Below, in pieces: positions 16,901 through 28,342 of a stretch of DNA of 64,000 bases. Numbering within the stretch: the first letter of the stretch is position 1; every line of letters begins with the position of its first letter. The stretch is from Roseitranquillus sediminis (GTDB lineage: Bacteria > Pseudomonadota > Alphaproteobacteria > Rhodobacterales > Rhodobacteraceae): NCBI RefSeq assembly GCF_016918935.1, contig NZ_JAFFOB010000015.1, forward strand, positions 434,001 through 498,000, in the 5' to 3' direction. Position numbers and translations under genes: made by a program. The notes beneath the pieces are model-generated. The model was not told the DNA's origin. It searched no databases and saw nothing but the letters and a program-made list of their open reading frames with translations.

Positions 16901-17255
16901 GCGTCGTGCAAAATCCGCTCCCGCGCGGGACGTGGCCGGCATGCTGCGCTCGCTCGACTATGCCGCCTGGTCGGCGCTCAACCACCGCACCGACGTCACC
17001 GGCGAGCATGCGGACGCCGCGCGTCGCCTGGCGGAGTGGCGCGCCTTCGCGACGCGCGAGTACCTCGACGCCTACGCCGAGACGATGGCGGACTGCCGCT
17101 CGCAGCCGGACCCGGAGGCATTCCGCGCGCTTCTCGACCTCTTCCTGGTGCAAAAGGCCGTCTATGAGGTGGGCTACGAGCTGGCGAGCCGGCCGCTCTG
17201 GGTCACCATCCCGCTGCGGGGACTTCTGTCCATCGTCGGAGACGAGCCCGAATGA
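13965..17255 (+). CDS. treS: Trehalose synthase-maltokinase fusion (TreS-Mak/Pep2)
   Basis: Bifunctional enzyme making maltose 1-phosphate: the N-terminal TreS part (about 1-565, GH13_16) interconverts trehalose and maltose, and the C-terminal maltokinase (about 590-1096) phosphorylates maltose. TreS nucleophile D219 in GLRLDAIPY, acid/base E261 in LLAEANQWPED, and RNHDELTLE are present. The kinase shows its N-terminal cap motif LPRFLPLQRWFASKDRKI and the phosphotransfer loop HGDYHLGQVLVVKNDFMIIDFEGEP beginning at H949. Length 1096 fits known fusions. Translationally coupled to glgE, so trehalose can flow to maltose, maltose-1-P and glucan from one mRNA. Confidence 0.94.
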   Translation: MNVQDSKPRNRTDGIIDRTQWDWYRDAIIYQVHVKAYQDSDGDGMGDFAGLMRRLDHIQELGATAIWLLPFYPSPLRDDGYDIAEYRAINPSYGKMNDFRGFVAEAHKRGLRVITELVINHTSDQHRWFQKARNARKGSAARDFYVWSDDDTKWPETRIIFTDTEPSNWTWDPVAGQFFWHRFFSHQPDLNFDNPRVLQEVIKVMEFWLDMGVDGLRLDAIPYLVERDGTNNENLPETHDVLKKIRAALDQKYTDRMLLAEANQWPEDTRPYFGEGDECHMGFHFPLMPRMYMAIAQEDRHPITDIIRQTPEIPEGCQWGIFLRNHDELTLEMVTDKERDYLWQTYASDKRARINLGIRRRLAPLLQNDRRKIELLNSLLMSMPGTPIIYYGDEIGMGDNYYLGDRDGVRTPMQWSSDRNAGFSRANPQQLYLPAIQDPIYGYQAINVEAQQADASSLLNWMRRMIQVRKNHDVFGRGEMRLLYPSNRKVLAYIRETEDEAVLCVANLSRSAQAAEIDLSAYHGRVPVELTGRSPFPPVGDLPYLLSLPAYGFYWFLLADEVEAPRWHQEVTPILPEFLTLTTRDGKVSTALAGREGAQLERETLPRFLPLQRWFASKDRKIDGVSLTRLAEMDGGKHSLSALEVRLGDETQLYFMPLSAVWGEDSLTHGAATLPATVAKLRRGPNVGALIDGTADKAMTSAMLAALRDDATLDAPDGKLVFRGSDRLRAMEEIGEPRTLSFEQSNASIAFGDKVIMKLYRRLREGVQPDVEVARFLTDVGGFESTPAFLGSIDYERESAGPISLGAAFEYVQNQGDAWAHLTDGLDRELDRAELPVEEDGEVQAFSGPLALGQLLGQRTAEMHRALSVETDDPAFAPEPIRPEDVAGWADEVETEVDANLDRLGQSLPNLSDEGRAMAERVLGHREGLKARLASVRSMTPSGLRTRIHGDYHLGQVLVVKNDFMIIDFEGEPRRPVEERRAKSAPARDVAGMLRSLDYAAWSALNHRTDVTGEHADAARRLAEWRAFATREYLDAYAETMADCRSQPDPEAFRALLDLFLVQKAVYEVGYELASRPLWVTIPLRGLLSIVGDEPE

Positions 17256-17268
17256 GACTTCAGGCGGA

Positions 17269-17970
17269 CTAGAGAAAGAACTCGGTCACAAGGGCGAGGC
17301 CGGCCAGGACGAGGCCGGCCGCCGCTCCCGCGACGATGACGAGGCCGGCGAGACCGATGGCGACACCGATGAGCGCGGCCAGCCCGTCGCGCTCGACCGT
17401 ACCTATGCCGATCAGCGCCAGTCCCAGCCCCGGCACGGCGTTGCCGAACGGCAGCGGCAGGAACAGGACCAGCGCGAAGGTGATGCCGAAGAGGCCAAGC
17501 ACCCGTTCGCCTCTGCGCGAGGTGACGGGCAGCAGGCGCGGCCGGATCAGCCGCTCGATGCGATCGAGCGGCTTGCGCAGGGCGCCGACGATCCGCCGGT
17601 AATCGACGGTCTGGATCGAGCGCACTCGGATGAAGCGCGGCAGCCACGGCTCGTCCCGCCCCAGTGCCATCTGGAGCGATAGCAGCAGGAGCGGCATCCC
17701 GAAGAGGAAGGACAGCCCGGGCAGCGGGATCGGGATGCAGTTGGGCGCCGCGAAGAAGAGGATAAGTGCGCCGAAGGCTCGGTGCCCGAAATGGCCGATC
17801 AGTTCGCCGATGGCGATGCGCTCGCTCTGCGCGTCTGATGCGCCACGCGCCAGCATCTCCGAAAGGCGCGGCCGGGGCAGGGACCGGGCGGCGGCACTCA
17901 TGGGCGTGAAACGCGGCCTGCGCGCCGTAGCCCCGTCGGTCGAGGGAGTATCGTGAGCATGTCTCGTCAA
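17269..17970 (-). CDS. ExoD-family exopolysaccharide synthesis membrane protein
   Basis: 233-residue membrane protein of the ExoD family. Hydrophobic segments occur around 60-85 and through the last third. The family signature PNCIPIPLPGLSFLFGMPLLLLSLQMALGR is split here by no gap and is followed by the basic RVRSIQTVDYRRIVGALRKPL helix region and the LPLPFGNAVPGLGLALIGIG repeat. ExoD influences exopolysaccharide production in rhizobia, but its mechanism is unknown. It ends convergently 13 bases after the treS stop. A shorter start at MSAAARSL is possible. Confidence 0.8.
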   Translation of the reverse strand: MTRHAHDTPSTDGATARRPRFTPMSAAARSLPRPRLSEMLARGASDAQSERIAIGELIGHFGHRAFGALILFFAAPNCIPIPLPGLSFLFGMPLLLLSLQMALGRDEPWLPRFIRVRSIQTVDYRRIVGALRKPLDRIERLIRPRLLPVTSRRGERVLGLFGITFALVLFLPLPFGNAVPGLGLALIGIGTVERDGLAALIGVAIGLAGLVIVAGAAAGLVLAGLALVTEFFL

Positions 17971-18158
17971 CTGGCACAGCGGCAGGAGGTTGCCGCTGCC
18001 TTCGAGGCAGATGGCTCAGGACACTGCATCCTGCAAGTGCATCCGGTCGATGGCGCTTGCCGACTTCGGCACGGCGCTGCTAACCCTTGGGGAAGTCGGC
18101 AAGGCCGGGGGATGGTTGCATGCGAAGCCCGTGACACCCCGCGAAAGGTCGGCTCAAG

Positions 18159-18822
18159 ATGAGCGGCAAGCTTGTCTCGGCCGACGAGGCTCATCCATGA
18201 CGGCGACACGATCGCGACGTCTGGCTTTGTGGGGATAGGCGTGCCGGAGGCGCTGCTCGATGCCCTGGAGCGGCGCTTCGTGCAGACGGCGGCGCCGCGG
18301 GCGCTGACGCTCGTCTATGCTGCCGGACAGGGGGGATGGGCGCGGACGTGGGCTGAACCGGCTGGGGCACGACGGACTGCTGGCGCGCGCGATCGGCGGG
18401 CACTGGGGGCTGACCCCGAAGATCGGCAAGCTGGCGCTGGAGGATCGGATCGCGGCGTGAAACCTGCCGCAGGGCGTAATTTCGCAGCTCTACCGCGAGA
18501 TCGCGCGAAGCGGCTTGGCCTTGTGACGAAGGTCGGGGTGGACACGTTCGTCGACCCGCTGAACGGCGGCGGTCGAGTCAATGCGGGCGAAGGAGGATCT
18601 GGTCGAGCGTATCAGCCACGCGGGCGAGGACTGGCTCTTCTATCGCGCCCTCCCGTTTCATGTCGCGCTGATCCGCGCCACCACCGAAGACGAGACGGGA
18701 AACCTGGGGATGGAGCGCGGTCGACCGCCTTCCAGCGGCTCCAGGTCGGCAGCACCTTCGCCGCGCGCGAGGTGTTTCGCACGCTGCGCGAGGCGCGAGA
18801 CTGGCTGAAGTCGGGCCGCTGA
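18159..18822 (+). pseudogene. Decayed acyl-CoA:acetate/3-ketoacid CoA-transferase fragment
   Basis: Successive frames together spell the N-terminal part of a YdiF/propionate CoA-transferase-like enzyme. MSGKLVSADEA runs from the ATG at 18159, then, after a shift near 18190, HDGDTIATSGFVGIGVPEALL and LTLVYAAGQG. Another frame gives GLNRLGHDGLLARAIGGHW and, past an in-frame TGA near 18457, NLPQGVISQLYREIARSG. Further frames give TKVGVDTFVDPLNGGGRVN and FHVALIRATTEDETGNLGMER. At least three frameshifts and one stop, and the C-terminal two thirds are absent. The last 90 bases (VGSTFAAREVFRTLREARDW in one frame) do not match this family and may be the tail of a different lost gene. Confidence 0.85.
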
Positions 18823-18829
18823 GCCGGGC

Positions 18830-21088
<2,259 letters not shown>

Positions 21089-21322
21089 GGCAACTCCCGC
21101 GAACGTGTGCGCCGTCGCTCCGGTTCCGGCAGACTCGACATGCGTGTTGCCGAGCGGCGTGAGGGAGGCGTCAGCTCATCAGGAGCGCGATCGGTGGAAT
21201 GGCGTCCGGTTCGGGTCAAGCTGCCACTATGGTGTCTATGGCCGGCAATGGCCAGAGCTCGTGGTCGGGCTGGACCCGGTGCGGCGCATCGCCTAAAGCC
21301 GCCCAGAATGGCGAGGTGAAAC

Positions 21323-22681
21323 ATGGCCGGTCACGGCGCGCGCGTCCCGATGACGTCCCACCCCTGCGGCCCGCTTTCCGGCACCGTCGAGGTGCCGGGG
21401 GACAAGTCCGTCAGCCACCGCGCGCTGATCCTCGGCGCCATGGCGGTGGGCGAGAGCCGCATTCGCGGACTTCTCGAAGGGCAGGACGTACTCGACACAG
21501 CCGCGGCGATGCGCGCGTTCGGTGCGCGTGTTGAGCGCACGGGCAATGGTGAGTGGCTGGTTCATGGCGTCGGAGTGGGCGGCTTCGGCGAGCCGGAGGA
21601 CGTCATCGACTGCGGCAACTCCGGCACCGGCGCACGCCTCGTAATGGGGGCGATGGCTACCTCTCCCATCACCGCCACCTTCACCGGCGACGCCAGCCTC
21701 CGCAGTCGGCCGATGAAGCGCATCGTCGAGCCGCTTTCGAAGTTCGGCGCACACGCCTACGGGCGCGAGGGAGGGCGGCTGCCGCTCACGCTGATCGGCG
21801 CGCGGCATCCGGTGCCGGTGCGCTACACGCTGCCGGTGGCATCGGCGCAGGTGAAGTCGGCGGTGCTGCTGGCGGGGCTGAACGCTCCGGGCGAGACCGT
21901 GGTGGTCGAGCCGCAGCCGACGCGCGACCACACCGAGCGGATGCTGTCGCACTTTGGCGCCGAGATCAGGGTCGACGAAAAGGACGGCGGCCGGATCATC
22001 ACGCTCTATGGGCTGCCGGAATTGGGTCCGCAGGAGATCGTCGTGCCGCGGGACCCCTCGTCCGCGGCATTCCTGGTCGCGGCGGCGCTGACGGTGCCGG
22101 GGTCCGAGGTGCTGATACCCGGCGTCGGACTGAATTCCACGCGTGCCGGCCTCTACGAGACGCTGCTGGAGATGGGCGCCGAGATCGAGTTCGAGGATGT
22201 CGACGACGAGGGTGGCGAGCCTATGGCGAACCTGCGGGTCCGTCACTCGACGCTGACCGGGGTGGAGGTGCCGCCGGAGCGCGCGCCGAGCATGATCGAC
22301 GAGTACCCGATCCTCGCCGTGCTGGCCGCTAACGCGGAGGGCACGACCGTCATGCGCGGCGTGCGCGAATTGCGCGTGAAGGAGAGCGATCGTATCGACG
22401 CGATGGCGCGGGGGCTCGAAGCCTGCGGCGTGCGCGTGGAGGAGGACGAGGACACGCTCGTCGTGCATGGCGCTGGCCCTGGTGGCGTTCGGGGTGGGGC
22501 GACGGTGGCGGCGCGTCTGGACCACCGCATCGCGATGTCGTTCCTCTGCCTCGGCATGGTCGCCCGGCATCCGGTCACGGTCGACGATGCGGGACCCATC
22601 GCGACCTCCTTTCCGACCTTCGAGCCGCTGATGAACGGCGTCGGCGCGGACCTGCGCATGGCCGCCGAAGAGGTCGCGTGA
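21323..22681 (+). CDS. aroA: 3-phosphoshikimate 1-carboxyvinyltransferase (EPSP synthase)
   Basis: Shikimate-pathway enzyme joining PEP to shikimate 3-phosphate, 452 residues. It follows the class II/CP4-like sequence type in blocks such as [46 protein letters not shown] and [16 protein letters not shown]. At the position equivalent to the CP4 Ala-100 (GNAATG) it has Gly-101 (GNSGTG), the residue of glyphosate-sensitive enzymes. The ATG at 21323 has GAGG 6 bases upstream. The upstream 234 bases, divergent from glgX, hold no recognised gene. Overlaps cmk by 4 bases. Confidence 0.95.
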   Translation: MAGHGARVPMTSHPCGPLSGTVEVPGDKSVSHRALILGAMAVGESRIRGLLEGQDVLDTAAAMRAFGARVERTGNGEWLVHGVGVGGFGEPEDVIDCGNSGTGARLVMGAMATSPITATFTGDASLRSRPMKRIVEPLSKFGAHAYGREGGRLPLTLIGARHPVPVRYTLPVASAQVKSAVLLAGLNAPGETVVVEPQPTRDHTERMLSHFGAEIRVDEKDGGRIITLYGLPELGPQEIVVPRDPSSAAFLVAAALTVPGSEVLIPGVGLNSTRAGLYETLLEMGAEIEFEDVDDEGGEPMANLRVRHSTLTGVEVPPERAPSMIDEYPILAVLAANAEGTTVMRGVRELRVKESDRIDAMARGLEACGVRVEEDEDTLVVHGAGPGGVRGGATVAARLDHRIAMSFLCLGMVARHPVTVDDAGPIATSFPTFEPLMNGVGADLRMAAEEVA

Positions 22682-23319
22682 CGGCTTCGCTCGGGAGCCG
22701 TTCCTTCACCGTCGCGATCGACGGGCCTGCCGCCGCGGGCAAGGGGACGATCGGGCGCGCCCTCGCCCAGCGCTTCGGCATGGCGCATCTCGACACCGGG
22801 CTGCTCTACCGCGCCACGGGGAGGCGGGTGCTGGGCGGGGAGGATCCGGTCCAGGCGGCGCGCGCGCTGACGGCGGCGGACCTCGCCGCGCAGGGGCTGC
22901 GGTCGGCCGAGGCGGGTCAGGCGGCGAGCCGGGTGGCGGCGCTGCCAGAGGTGCGGCAGGCGCTGATCGAGTTCCAGCGCGACTTCGCGCGGCGCGAGGG
23001 GGGCGCCGTCCTTGACGGACGCGACATCGGGACGGTGATCTGCCCGCGGGCCGACGTGAAGCTTTATGTAACGGCCTCGGACGCGGCCCGAGCGCACCGC
23101 CGCTGGTTGGAGCTGCGGAGCAGCGATCGGGAATTGAGCGAGGCGGCGGTCTTGGCGGACCTGCGGGCGCGCGACGCGCGTGATGCCGCCCGCGACTTTG
23201 CACCGATGCGGCCCGCGGAGGATGCAGTCTTGCTCGACACGACCGACATGAGTATAGAGGCAGCCGTCGAAACGGCGGTAACGGTCGTGAACGAGAGACT
23301 TGAGCAGGGTCGGACCTAA
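22678..23319 (+). CDS. cmk: Cytidylate kinase
   Basis: Phosphorylates CMP/dCMP for nucleotide synthesis. 213 residues with the P-loop [11 protein letters not shown] near the N-terminus, [11 protein letters not shown], the [22 protein letters not shown] acceptor region and the lid [19 protein letters not shown] followed by LDTTDMSIE. It starts on GTG inside a GTGA overlap with aroA. The aroA-cmk-rpsA order is conserved across many proteobacteria. Confidence 0.95.
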   Translation: MTASLGSRSFTVAIDGPAAAGKGTIGRALAQRFGMAHLDTGLLYRATGRRVLGGEDPVQAARALTAADLAAQGLRSAEAGQAASRVAALPEVRQALIEFQRDFARREGGAVLDGRDIGTVICPRADVKLYVTASDAARAHRRWLELRSSDRELSEAAVLADLRARDARDAARDFAPMRPAEDAVLLDTTDMSIEAAVETAVTVVNERLEQGRT

Positions 23320-23424
23320 TCCGGCCCTGATTTTGTTCGCAACCGCATCGCGAAGCCTGACCAAAGACCGGCGGACACAACCGTCTGGCCAGTGAAAGAC
23401 GCAACCGAAGGAACCCTGAGCCGC

Positions 23425-25101
23425 ATGGCGAAAAACGCATCCATGGAGGATTTCGAAGCCCTCCTCAACGAAAGCTTCGAAATAGAGACGCCGGAGGAAG
23501 GCTCCGTCGTCAAAGGCAAGGTCATCGCCATCGAGGCGGGCCAAGCCATCATCGACGTCGGCTATAAGATGGAAGGCCGCGTCGACCTCAAAGAGTTCGC
23601 GAATCCCGGCGAGGCCCCCGAGATTCAGGTGGGCGATGAAGTCGAGGTCTATCTCGACCGCGTCGAGAACGCCCGCGGCGAGGCGTCGATCAGCCGTGAC
23701 AAGGCCCGCCGCGAGGCCGCTTGGGATCGTCTCGAGAAGGCCTATGCCGATGAGAACCGCGTCGAGGGCGCGATCTTCGGCCGCGTCAAGGGCGGCTTCA
23801 CGGTCGATCTCGGCGGTGCGGTGGCGTTCCTGCCCGGCAGCCAGGTCGACGTGCGTCCGGTGCGTGACGCCGGCCCGCTCATGGGCCTCAAGCAGCCGTT
23901 CCAGATCCTCAAGATGGACCGCCGCCGCGGCAACATCGTTGTGTCGCGCCGCGCCATCCTCGAAGAGAGCCGCGCCGAGCAGCGCGCCGAGGTCATCGCC
24001 GGCCTGACCGAGGGTCAGGCGATCGACGGCGTGGTCAAGAACATCACCGAGTACGGCGCCTTCGTCGACCTCGGCGGCGTCGACGGCCTGCTGCACGTCA
24101 CCGACATGGCTTGGCGCCGGGTCAACCACCCGAGCGAGGTCGTGCAGATCGGCGAGACGATCAAGGTGCAGGTCATCAAGATCAACAAGGAGACGCACCG
24201 CATCTCCCTGGGTCTCAAGCAGCTGCAGGACGATCCGTGGGATACGGTCGAGGCCAAGTTCCCGCTGGGTTCGGTCCACACCGGCCGCGTGACCAACATC
24301 ACCGACTACGGCGCCTTCGTGGAGCTGGAGCCGGGAATCGAGGGCCTGGTCCACGTCTCCGAGATGAGCTGGACCAAGAAGAACGTCCATCCGGGCAAGA
24401 TCGTCTCCACCTCGCAAGAGGTCGAGGTCATGGTGCTCGAGATCGACAGCGCCAAGCGCCGCGTGTCGCTGGGCCTCAAGCAGACGATGCGCAACCCGTG
24501 GGAGGTCTTCGCCGAGACCCATCCGGAGGGCACGATGGTCGAGGGCGAGGTCAAGAACATGACCGAGTTCGGCCTCTTCATCGGCCTGCCGGGCGACATC
24601 GACGGCATGGTCCACCTTTCCGACCTGAGCTGGGACCAGCGCGGCGAGGACGCCATGGCGAACTTCCGCAAGGGCGACGTGGTCAAGGCAGTCGTGCTCG
24701 AGACAGACGTCGAGAAGGAACGGATCTCGCTCTCGATCAAGGCGCTCGACGACAGCTTCACCGAAGCGGTCGGCGGCGTGAAGCGCGGCTCGATCATCAC
24801 CGTCGCGGTCACCGCGATCGAGGATGGTGGCATCGAGGTCGAATACGAGGGCGCGAAGTCGTTCATCCGCCGCTCGGATCTCAGCCGCGATCGGTCGGAG
24901 CAGCGGCCTGAGCGCTTTCAGGTCGGGGACAAGATCGACGTGCGCGTCACCAACGTCGACCAGAAGACGCGGCGCCTCGGCCTCTCGATCAAGGCGCGCG
25001 AGATCGCGGAGGAGAAGGAAGCGGTGGAGCAGTATGGCTCGTCCGACTCCGGCGCCTCGCTCGGCGACATCCTCGGAGCCGCGCTGAAGGGCGACAGGTA
25101 G
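23425..25101 (+). CDS. rpsA: 30S ribosomal protein S1
   Basis: mRNA-binding ribosomal protein with six S1 (OB-fold) repeats, 558 residues. Repeats are visible as GSVVKGKVIAI, VEGAIFGRVKGGFTVDLGG, IDGVVKNITEYGAFVDLGGV, HTGRVTNITDYGAFVELEPG, VEGEVKNMTEFGLFIGLPG and the divergent last GSIITVAVTAIEDGGIEVEY. The ATG at 23425 gives the MAKNASMEDFEALL N-terminus typical of alphaproteobacteria; an in-frame GTG 33 bases upstream is unlikely. A strong hairpin follows 19 bases after the stop. Confidence 0.95.
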   Translation: MAKNASMEDFEALLNESFEIETPEEGSVVKGKVIAIEAGQAIIDVGYKMEGRVDLKEFANPGEAPEIQVGDEVEVYLDRVENARGEASISRDKARREAAWDRLEKAYADENRVEGAIFGRVKGGFTVDLGGAVAFLPGSQVDVRPVRDAGPLMGLKQPFQILKMDRRRGNIVVSRRAILEESRAEQRAEVIAGLTEGQAIDGVVKNITEYGAFVDLGGVDGLLHVTDMAWRRVNHPSEVVQIGETIKVQVIKINKETHRISLGLKQLQDDPWDTVEAKFPLGSVHTGRVTNITDYGAFVELEPGIEGLVHVSEMSWTKKNVHPGKIVSTSQEVEVMVLEIDSAKRRVSLGLKQTMRNPWEVFAETHPEGTMVEGEVKNMTEFGLFIGLPGDIDGMVHLSDLSWDQRGEDAMANFRKGDVVKAVVLETDVEKERISLSIKALDDSFTEAVGGVKRGSIITVAVTAIEDGGIEVEYEGAKSFIRRSDLSRDRSEQRPERFQVGDKIDVRVTNVDQKTRRLGLSIKAREIAEEKEAVEQYGSSDSGASLGDILGAALKGDR

Positions 25102-25120
25102 TCTACCGCACAAGAGATCG

Positions 25121-25146
25121 GACGGCCCCGCCTCGGCGGGGCCGTC
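25121..25146 (+). terminator. Rho-independent-type terminator after rpsA
   Basis: Perfect 12-base inverted repeat GACGGCCCCGCC / GGCGGGGCCGTC, followed by GTCGTTTCA. It closes the aroA-cmk-rpsA unit, and the downstream ihfB promoter region starts beyond it. Confidence 0.7.
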
Positions 25147-25259
25147 GTCGTTTCAGGTCTCGATAAAAGTGTGGCGATGGAACGCTAAGCGATTATACTT
25201 GTTTAGCTTGCTGGCGCCGGGGGGAAGGTGCGCCCGGCTGGATAAGAGGGAATGTCTGG

Positions 25260-25544
25260 ATGATCCGGTCCGAACTGATCCAGAGGATTGCAGACGAGAA
25301 CCCTCACCTCTATCAGCGGGACGTGGAGCGGATCGTCGGTACCGTGTTCGAGGAGATCGTTGCCGCGATGGAACGAGGCGATCGGGTCGAGCTGCGGGGC
25401 TTCGGCGCCTTTTCCGTCAAGAAGCGGGACGGGCGGACCGGCCGCAACCCCAGAACCGGAGAGGCGGTCGAGGTCGATGAGAAGCATGTGCCTTTCTTCA
25501 AGACCGGCAAGCTGCTGCGCGACCGACTGAACGGAAAAGACTAG
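25260..25544 (+). CDS. ihfB: Integration host factor subunit beta
   Basis: DNA-bending nucleoid protein, 94 residues, HU/IHF fold with the beta-arm motif [27 protein letters not shown]. It is expected to pair with IhfA encoded elsewhere. The ATG at 25260 is preceded by GAGGG. A TATACT hexamer at 25194-25199, in a local A+T-rich patch after the rpsA terminator, is a plausible -10 element. lapA begins directly after its stop codon with no gap. Confidence 0.95.
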   Translation: MIRSELIQRIADENPHLYQRDVERIVGTVFEEIVAAMERGDRVELRGFGAFSVKKRDGRTGRNPRTGEAVEVDEKHVPFFKTGKLLRDRLNGKD

Positions 25545-25904
25545 ATGCGCATCATCAACTACGTCCTGCTCGGCATCCTGGTGGTGGTCTTGGTGACCGT
25601 GGCCGTTGCCAATTCGGCGCCGGTGACGTTGCGCCTGCTGCCTGAGGCCATGGCGGGGTTCCTCGGCCTGACGTGGGAGCTGACACTGCCCCTGTTCCTG
25701 GTGATCTTCTTGGGCATAGCCGTGGGCCTGCTGATCGGCTTCGTCTGGGAGTGGATGCGCGAGCACCACTACAGGGCCGAGGCGCGGCGCCAGCGCCGCG
25801 AGCGCGAGCGGCTGGAGCGCGAGATGACGCACACGCCCGGCCGCCCGGGACGGAAGGACGACGAGGTGCTGGCGCTGCTGGACGACCGCAGCACCGTGCG
25901 CTGA
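25545..25904 (+). CDS. LapA-domain (DUF1049) inner-membrane protein
   Basis: 119-residue membrane protein with two hydrophobic segments (about 5-22 and 43-66) separated by a short loop, then a highly basic amphipathic tail ([20 protein letters not shown]). This matches the LapA/DUF1049 family. In Escherichia coli LapA works with LapB in lipopolysaccharide assembly control. It starts immediately at the ihfB stop, so it is translated from the same mRNA; ihfB-lapA-trpF order is common in Rhodobacterales. Confidence 0.85.
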   Translation: MRIINYVLLGILVVVLVTVAVANSAPVTLRLLPEAMAGFLGLTWELTLPLFLVIFLGIAVGLLIGFVWEWMREHHYRAEARRQRRERERLEREMTHTPGRPGRKDDEVLALLDDRSTVR

Positions 25905-25905
25905 G

Positions 25906-26550
25906 ATGCCACCCGACGTCCGCGTCAAGATCTGCGGGATTACCGAGAGCGCTGATATACCCGCGGCACTGCTGGCCGGTGCGCGGTATCTCGGCTTCGT
26001 CTTCTTTGCCCCGAGCCCTCGCAACCTTGACCTTGACGATGCCGCTTTCATGGCACGCTCGGTGCCCGAGGGGATCGCGAAGGTGGCGCTGACCGTCGAT
26101 TCCGACGATGCCAGGCTGGACGAGATCGTGGAGATGGTGCCGCTCGACATGCTGCAGCTCCACGGGCGCGAGACACCGGAGCGGGTCGCCGCACTGCGTG
26201 ACCGGTACAGACTGCCGGTAATGAAATCGGTCGGCGTCGCAGGCGAAGCGGACCTGCCGGCGCTGGAAGAATATGCACGGGTGGCAGACCAGCTCCTCGT
26301 AGATGCAAAGCCCTTGGCGGGGGCGGATCTGCCCGGCGGAAACGGTATCGCCTTCGACTGGCGGCTGATCGCAGGCCGACGCTGGTCCGTGCCCTGGATG
26401 CTGGCGGGCGGTCTCACGGCGGAGAACGTGGCGGACGCCATCCGGCTGACGGGGGCGCGGCAGGTCGACGTCAGTTCAGGCGTCGAGCGCGCGCCCGGGG
26501 TCAAGGACGCCGATCGCATCGCCGCGTTCATAGCGGCAGCTCGGGCGTGA
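25906..26550 (+). CDS. trpF: Phosphoribosylanthranilate isomerase
   Basis: Third step of tryptophan synthesis from anthranilate, a (beta/alpha)8 barrel of 214 residues. Catalytic Cys is in VKICGITE at the N-terminus and the catalytic Asp in [18 protein letters not shown]; phosphate-binding [16 protein letters not shown] and [15 protein letters not shown] are clear. It begins 1 base after the lapA stop. A GNAT gene lies between it and trpB, which is unusual because the pair is normally adjacent. Confidence 0.94.
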   Translation: MPPDVRVKICGITESADIPAALLAGARYLGFVFFAPSPRNLDLDDAAFMARSVPEGIAKVALTVDSDDARLDEIVEMVPLDMLQLHGRETPERVAALRDRYRLPVMKSVGVAGEADLPALEEYARVADQLLVDAKPLAGADLPGGNGIAFDWRLIAGRRWSVPWMLAGGLTAENVADAIRLTGARQVDVSSGVERAPGVKDADRIAAFIAAARA

Positions 26551-26993
26551 TCCGCTTCCGTGACGCCGCGCGCGAGGATGTGCCGGCTATCGTGGAGCTG
26601 CTGCGCGACGACCACCTCGGCGCGGCGCGCGAGGGTGGGGACATGTCCATCTACCTCAACGCGTTCGACCGGCTGCGCGCCAGCGAGCTTCAGATGCTGG
26701 TGGTAGGTGCCGAGGAGGACGAGGTCGTGGCGTGCTACCAGCTGACCCTGCTGGATGGCCTGTCGCTCCGCGCCGCGCGCCGGGCGCAGATCGAGGGAGT
26801 CCGCGTCGCCGCGCATCTCCGCGGCTCGGGTGTAGGCGCCGCGATGATGCGGGACGCCGAAGCGCGTGCCCGTGCCGCCGGCTGCCGCCTGGTTCAGCTC
26901 ACCACCCACCGCTCGCGCACGCGGGCGCACGCCTTCTACGAGCGCCTCGGCTTTACCGCCTCGCACATCGGGTTTAAACGCGACCTCACCTGA
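26547..26993 (+). CDS. GNAT family N-acetyltransferase
   Basis: 148-residue single-domain acetyltransferase. The acetyl-CoA-binding motif A is visible in [20 protein letters not shown], and motif B near [20 protein letters not shown]. Starts on GTG in a GTGA overlap with trpF. The acceptor substrate is unknown; the last segment (FYERLGF, then HIGFKRDL) resembles small-molecule or aminoglycoside-type acetyltransferases. Its insertion between trpF and trpB means it is co-expressed with tryptophan synthesis, without evidence that it acts in that pathway. Confidence 0.85.
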   Translation: MIRFRDAAREDVPAIVELLRDDHLGAAREGGDMSIYLNAFDRLRASELQMLVVGAEEDEVVACYQLTLLDGLSLRAARRAQIEGVRVAAHLRGSGVGAAMMRDAEARARAAGCRLVQLTTHRSRTRAHAFYERLGFTASHIGFKRDLT

Positions 26994-27008
26994 GGAGGGA
27001 TGGCCGCG

Positions 27009-28241
27009 ATGCCCGAGGATCTGCTGAACAGCTTCATGACCGGCCCGGACGAGCACGGCCGCTTCGGCGATTTCGGCGGGCGGTTTGTCTCCGAGACGCT
27101 GATGCCGCTCATTCTCGATCTCGAGGCGGAGTACGAGAGGGCGAAGAGCGACCCGGACTTCTGGGCCGAGATGGAAGATCTCTGGACCCACTATGTCGGC
27201 CGTCCGAGTCCGCTCTACTTCGCGCCGCGCCTGACGGAGCGGCTGGGCGGCGCCAAGGTCTACCTCAAGCGCGACGAGCTGAACCACACCGGGGCGCACA
27301 AGATCAACAACGTGCTGGGGCAGATCCTGCTCGCTCGCCGGATGGGCAAGACCCGCATCATCGCCGAGACCGGGGCCGGGCAGCACGGGGTCGCGACGGC
27401 GACGGTCTGCGCCCGCTTCGGGCTCGACTGCGTCGTCTACATGGGCGCGCACGATGTCGAGCGGCAGCAGCCGAACGTCTTTCGCATGCGCCTGCTGGGC
27501 GCGAAGGTCGTGCCGGTCACTTCGGGTCGCGGCACGCTCAAGGATGCGATGAACGACGCCCTGCGCGACTGGGTCACCAACGTGCGCGACACGTTCTACT
27601 GCATCGGCACGGTGGCGGGCCCGCATCCGTATCCGGCGATGGTCCGGGACTTCCAGTCGATCATCGGCAAGGAAGCGAAGGAGCAGATGCAGGCGCAGGA
27701 GGGTCGGCTGCCCGACACGATCGTCGCCGCGATCGGCGGCGGGTCCAACGCGATGGGCCTCTTCTATCCGTTCCTCGACGACAAGGAGGTGCGGATCATC
27801 GGGGTCGAGGCGGGCGGCAAGGGCGTCAACGACAAGATGGAGCATTGCGCCTCGCTGACCGGCGGCCGGCCGGGCGTGCTCCATGGCAACCGCACGTACC
27901 TGCTGCAGGACGACGACGGGCAGATCCTGGAAGGCTTCTCGATCTCCGCTGGCCTCGACTATCCGGGCATCGGTCCGGAGCATGCCTGGCTGCACGACAT
28001 CGGGCGCGCTGAGTACGTGTCGATCACCGATTCGGAGGCGCTAGAGGCGTTCAAGCTCTGCTGCGAGACGGAGGGCATCATCCCGGCGCTGGAACCGTGC
28101 CACGCCCTCGCCCACGTCATGAAGATTGCGCCGGAGCTTCCGAGCGATCACCTGATCTGCATGAACATGTGTGGGCGCGGCGACAAGGACATCTTCACCG
28201 TGGCCAAGGCGCTGGGCGTGGAGATCGACCCAGCCGCCTGA
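27009..28241 (+). CDS. trpB: Tryptophan synthase beta chain
   Basis: PLP enzyme condensing indole with serine. 410 residues from the ATG at 27009, with the cofactor lysine K98 in [24 protein letters not shown] (phosphate-binding loop) and [13 protein letters not shown]. An in-frame ATG at 27000 lies only 1 base after AGGAGG, too close to be used, whereas 27009 has about 10 bases spacing and matches the [11 protein letters not shown]-terminus of relatives. trpA is not in the next stretch, so the alpha chain must be elsewhere. Confidence 0.95.
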   Translation: MPEDLLNSFMTGPDEHGRFGDFGGRFVSETLMPLILDLEAEYERAKSDPDFWAEMEDLWTHYVGRPSPLYFAPRLTERLGGAKVYLKRDELNHTGAHKINNVLGQILLARRMGKTRIIAETGAGQHGVATATVCARFGLDCVVYMGAHDVERQQPNVFRMRLLGAKVVPVTSGRGTLKDAMNDALRDWVTNVRDTFYCIGTVAGPHPYPAMVRDFQSIIGKEAKEQMQAQEGRLPDTIVAAIGGGSNAMGLFYPFLDDKEVRIIGVEAGGKGVNDKMEHCASLTGGRPGVLHGNRTYLLQDDDGQILEGFSISAGLDYPGIGPEHAWLHDIGRAEYVSITDSEALEAFKLCCETEGIIPALEPCHALAHVMKIAPELPSDHLICMNMCGRGDKDIFTVAKALGVEIDPAA

Positions 28242-28342
28242 TCGCCTTTTTCCTGCGGCCATGTTAAGAATGCCCGACGAGCGGCGAGGGGCTTCCGCGG
28301 CCCGTACAGCAGTTGTGCGTAGCGAGTAGGCGAAGAACAGGA

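Noticed and set aside
18159-18822. Functional CoA transferase with programmed frameshifts
   Set aside because: Several shifts in different directions, an in-frame stop and a missing C-terminal two thirds are incompatible with recoding at a single site.
21089-21322. tRNA or small protein gene in the glgX-aroA gap
   Set aside because: No cloverleaf or T-loop sequence was found. Short open frames there lack ribosome sites and motifs; the gap probably holds the two divergent promoters.
21323-22681. Intrinsic glyphosate resistance of aroA
   Set aside because: The residue equivalent to CP4 Ala-100 is Gly-101, so the sensitive-type site is retained despite the class II-like sequence.
22243-25113. 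Very long minus-strand frame opposite aroA, cmk and rpsA
   Set aside because: Composition artefact over three conserved housekeeping genes; product is His/Arg/Asp-rich and featureless.
25203-27995. 930-codon minus-strand frame opposite ihfB to trpB
   Set aside because: Spans five well-supported genes in the other direction and has no motif.
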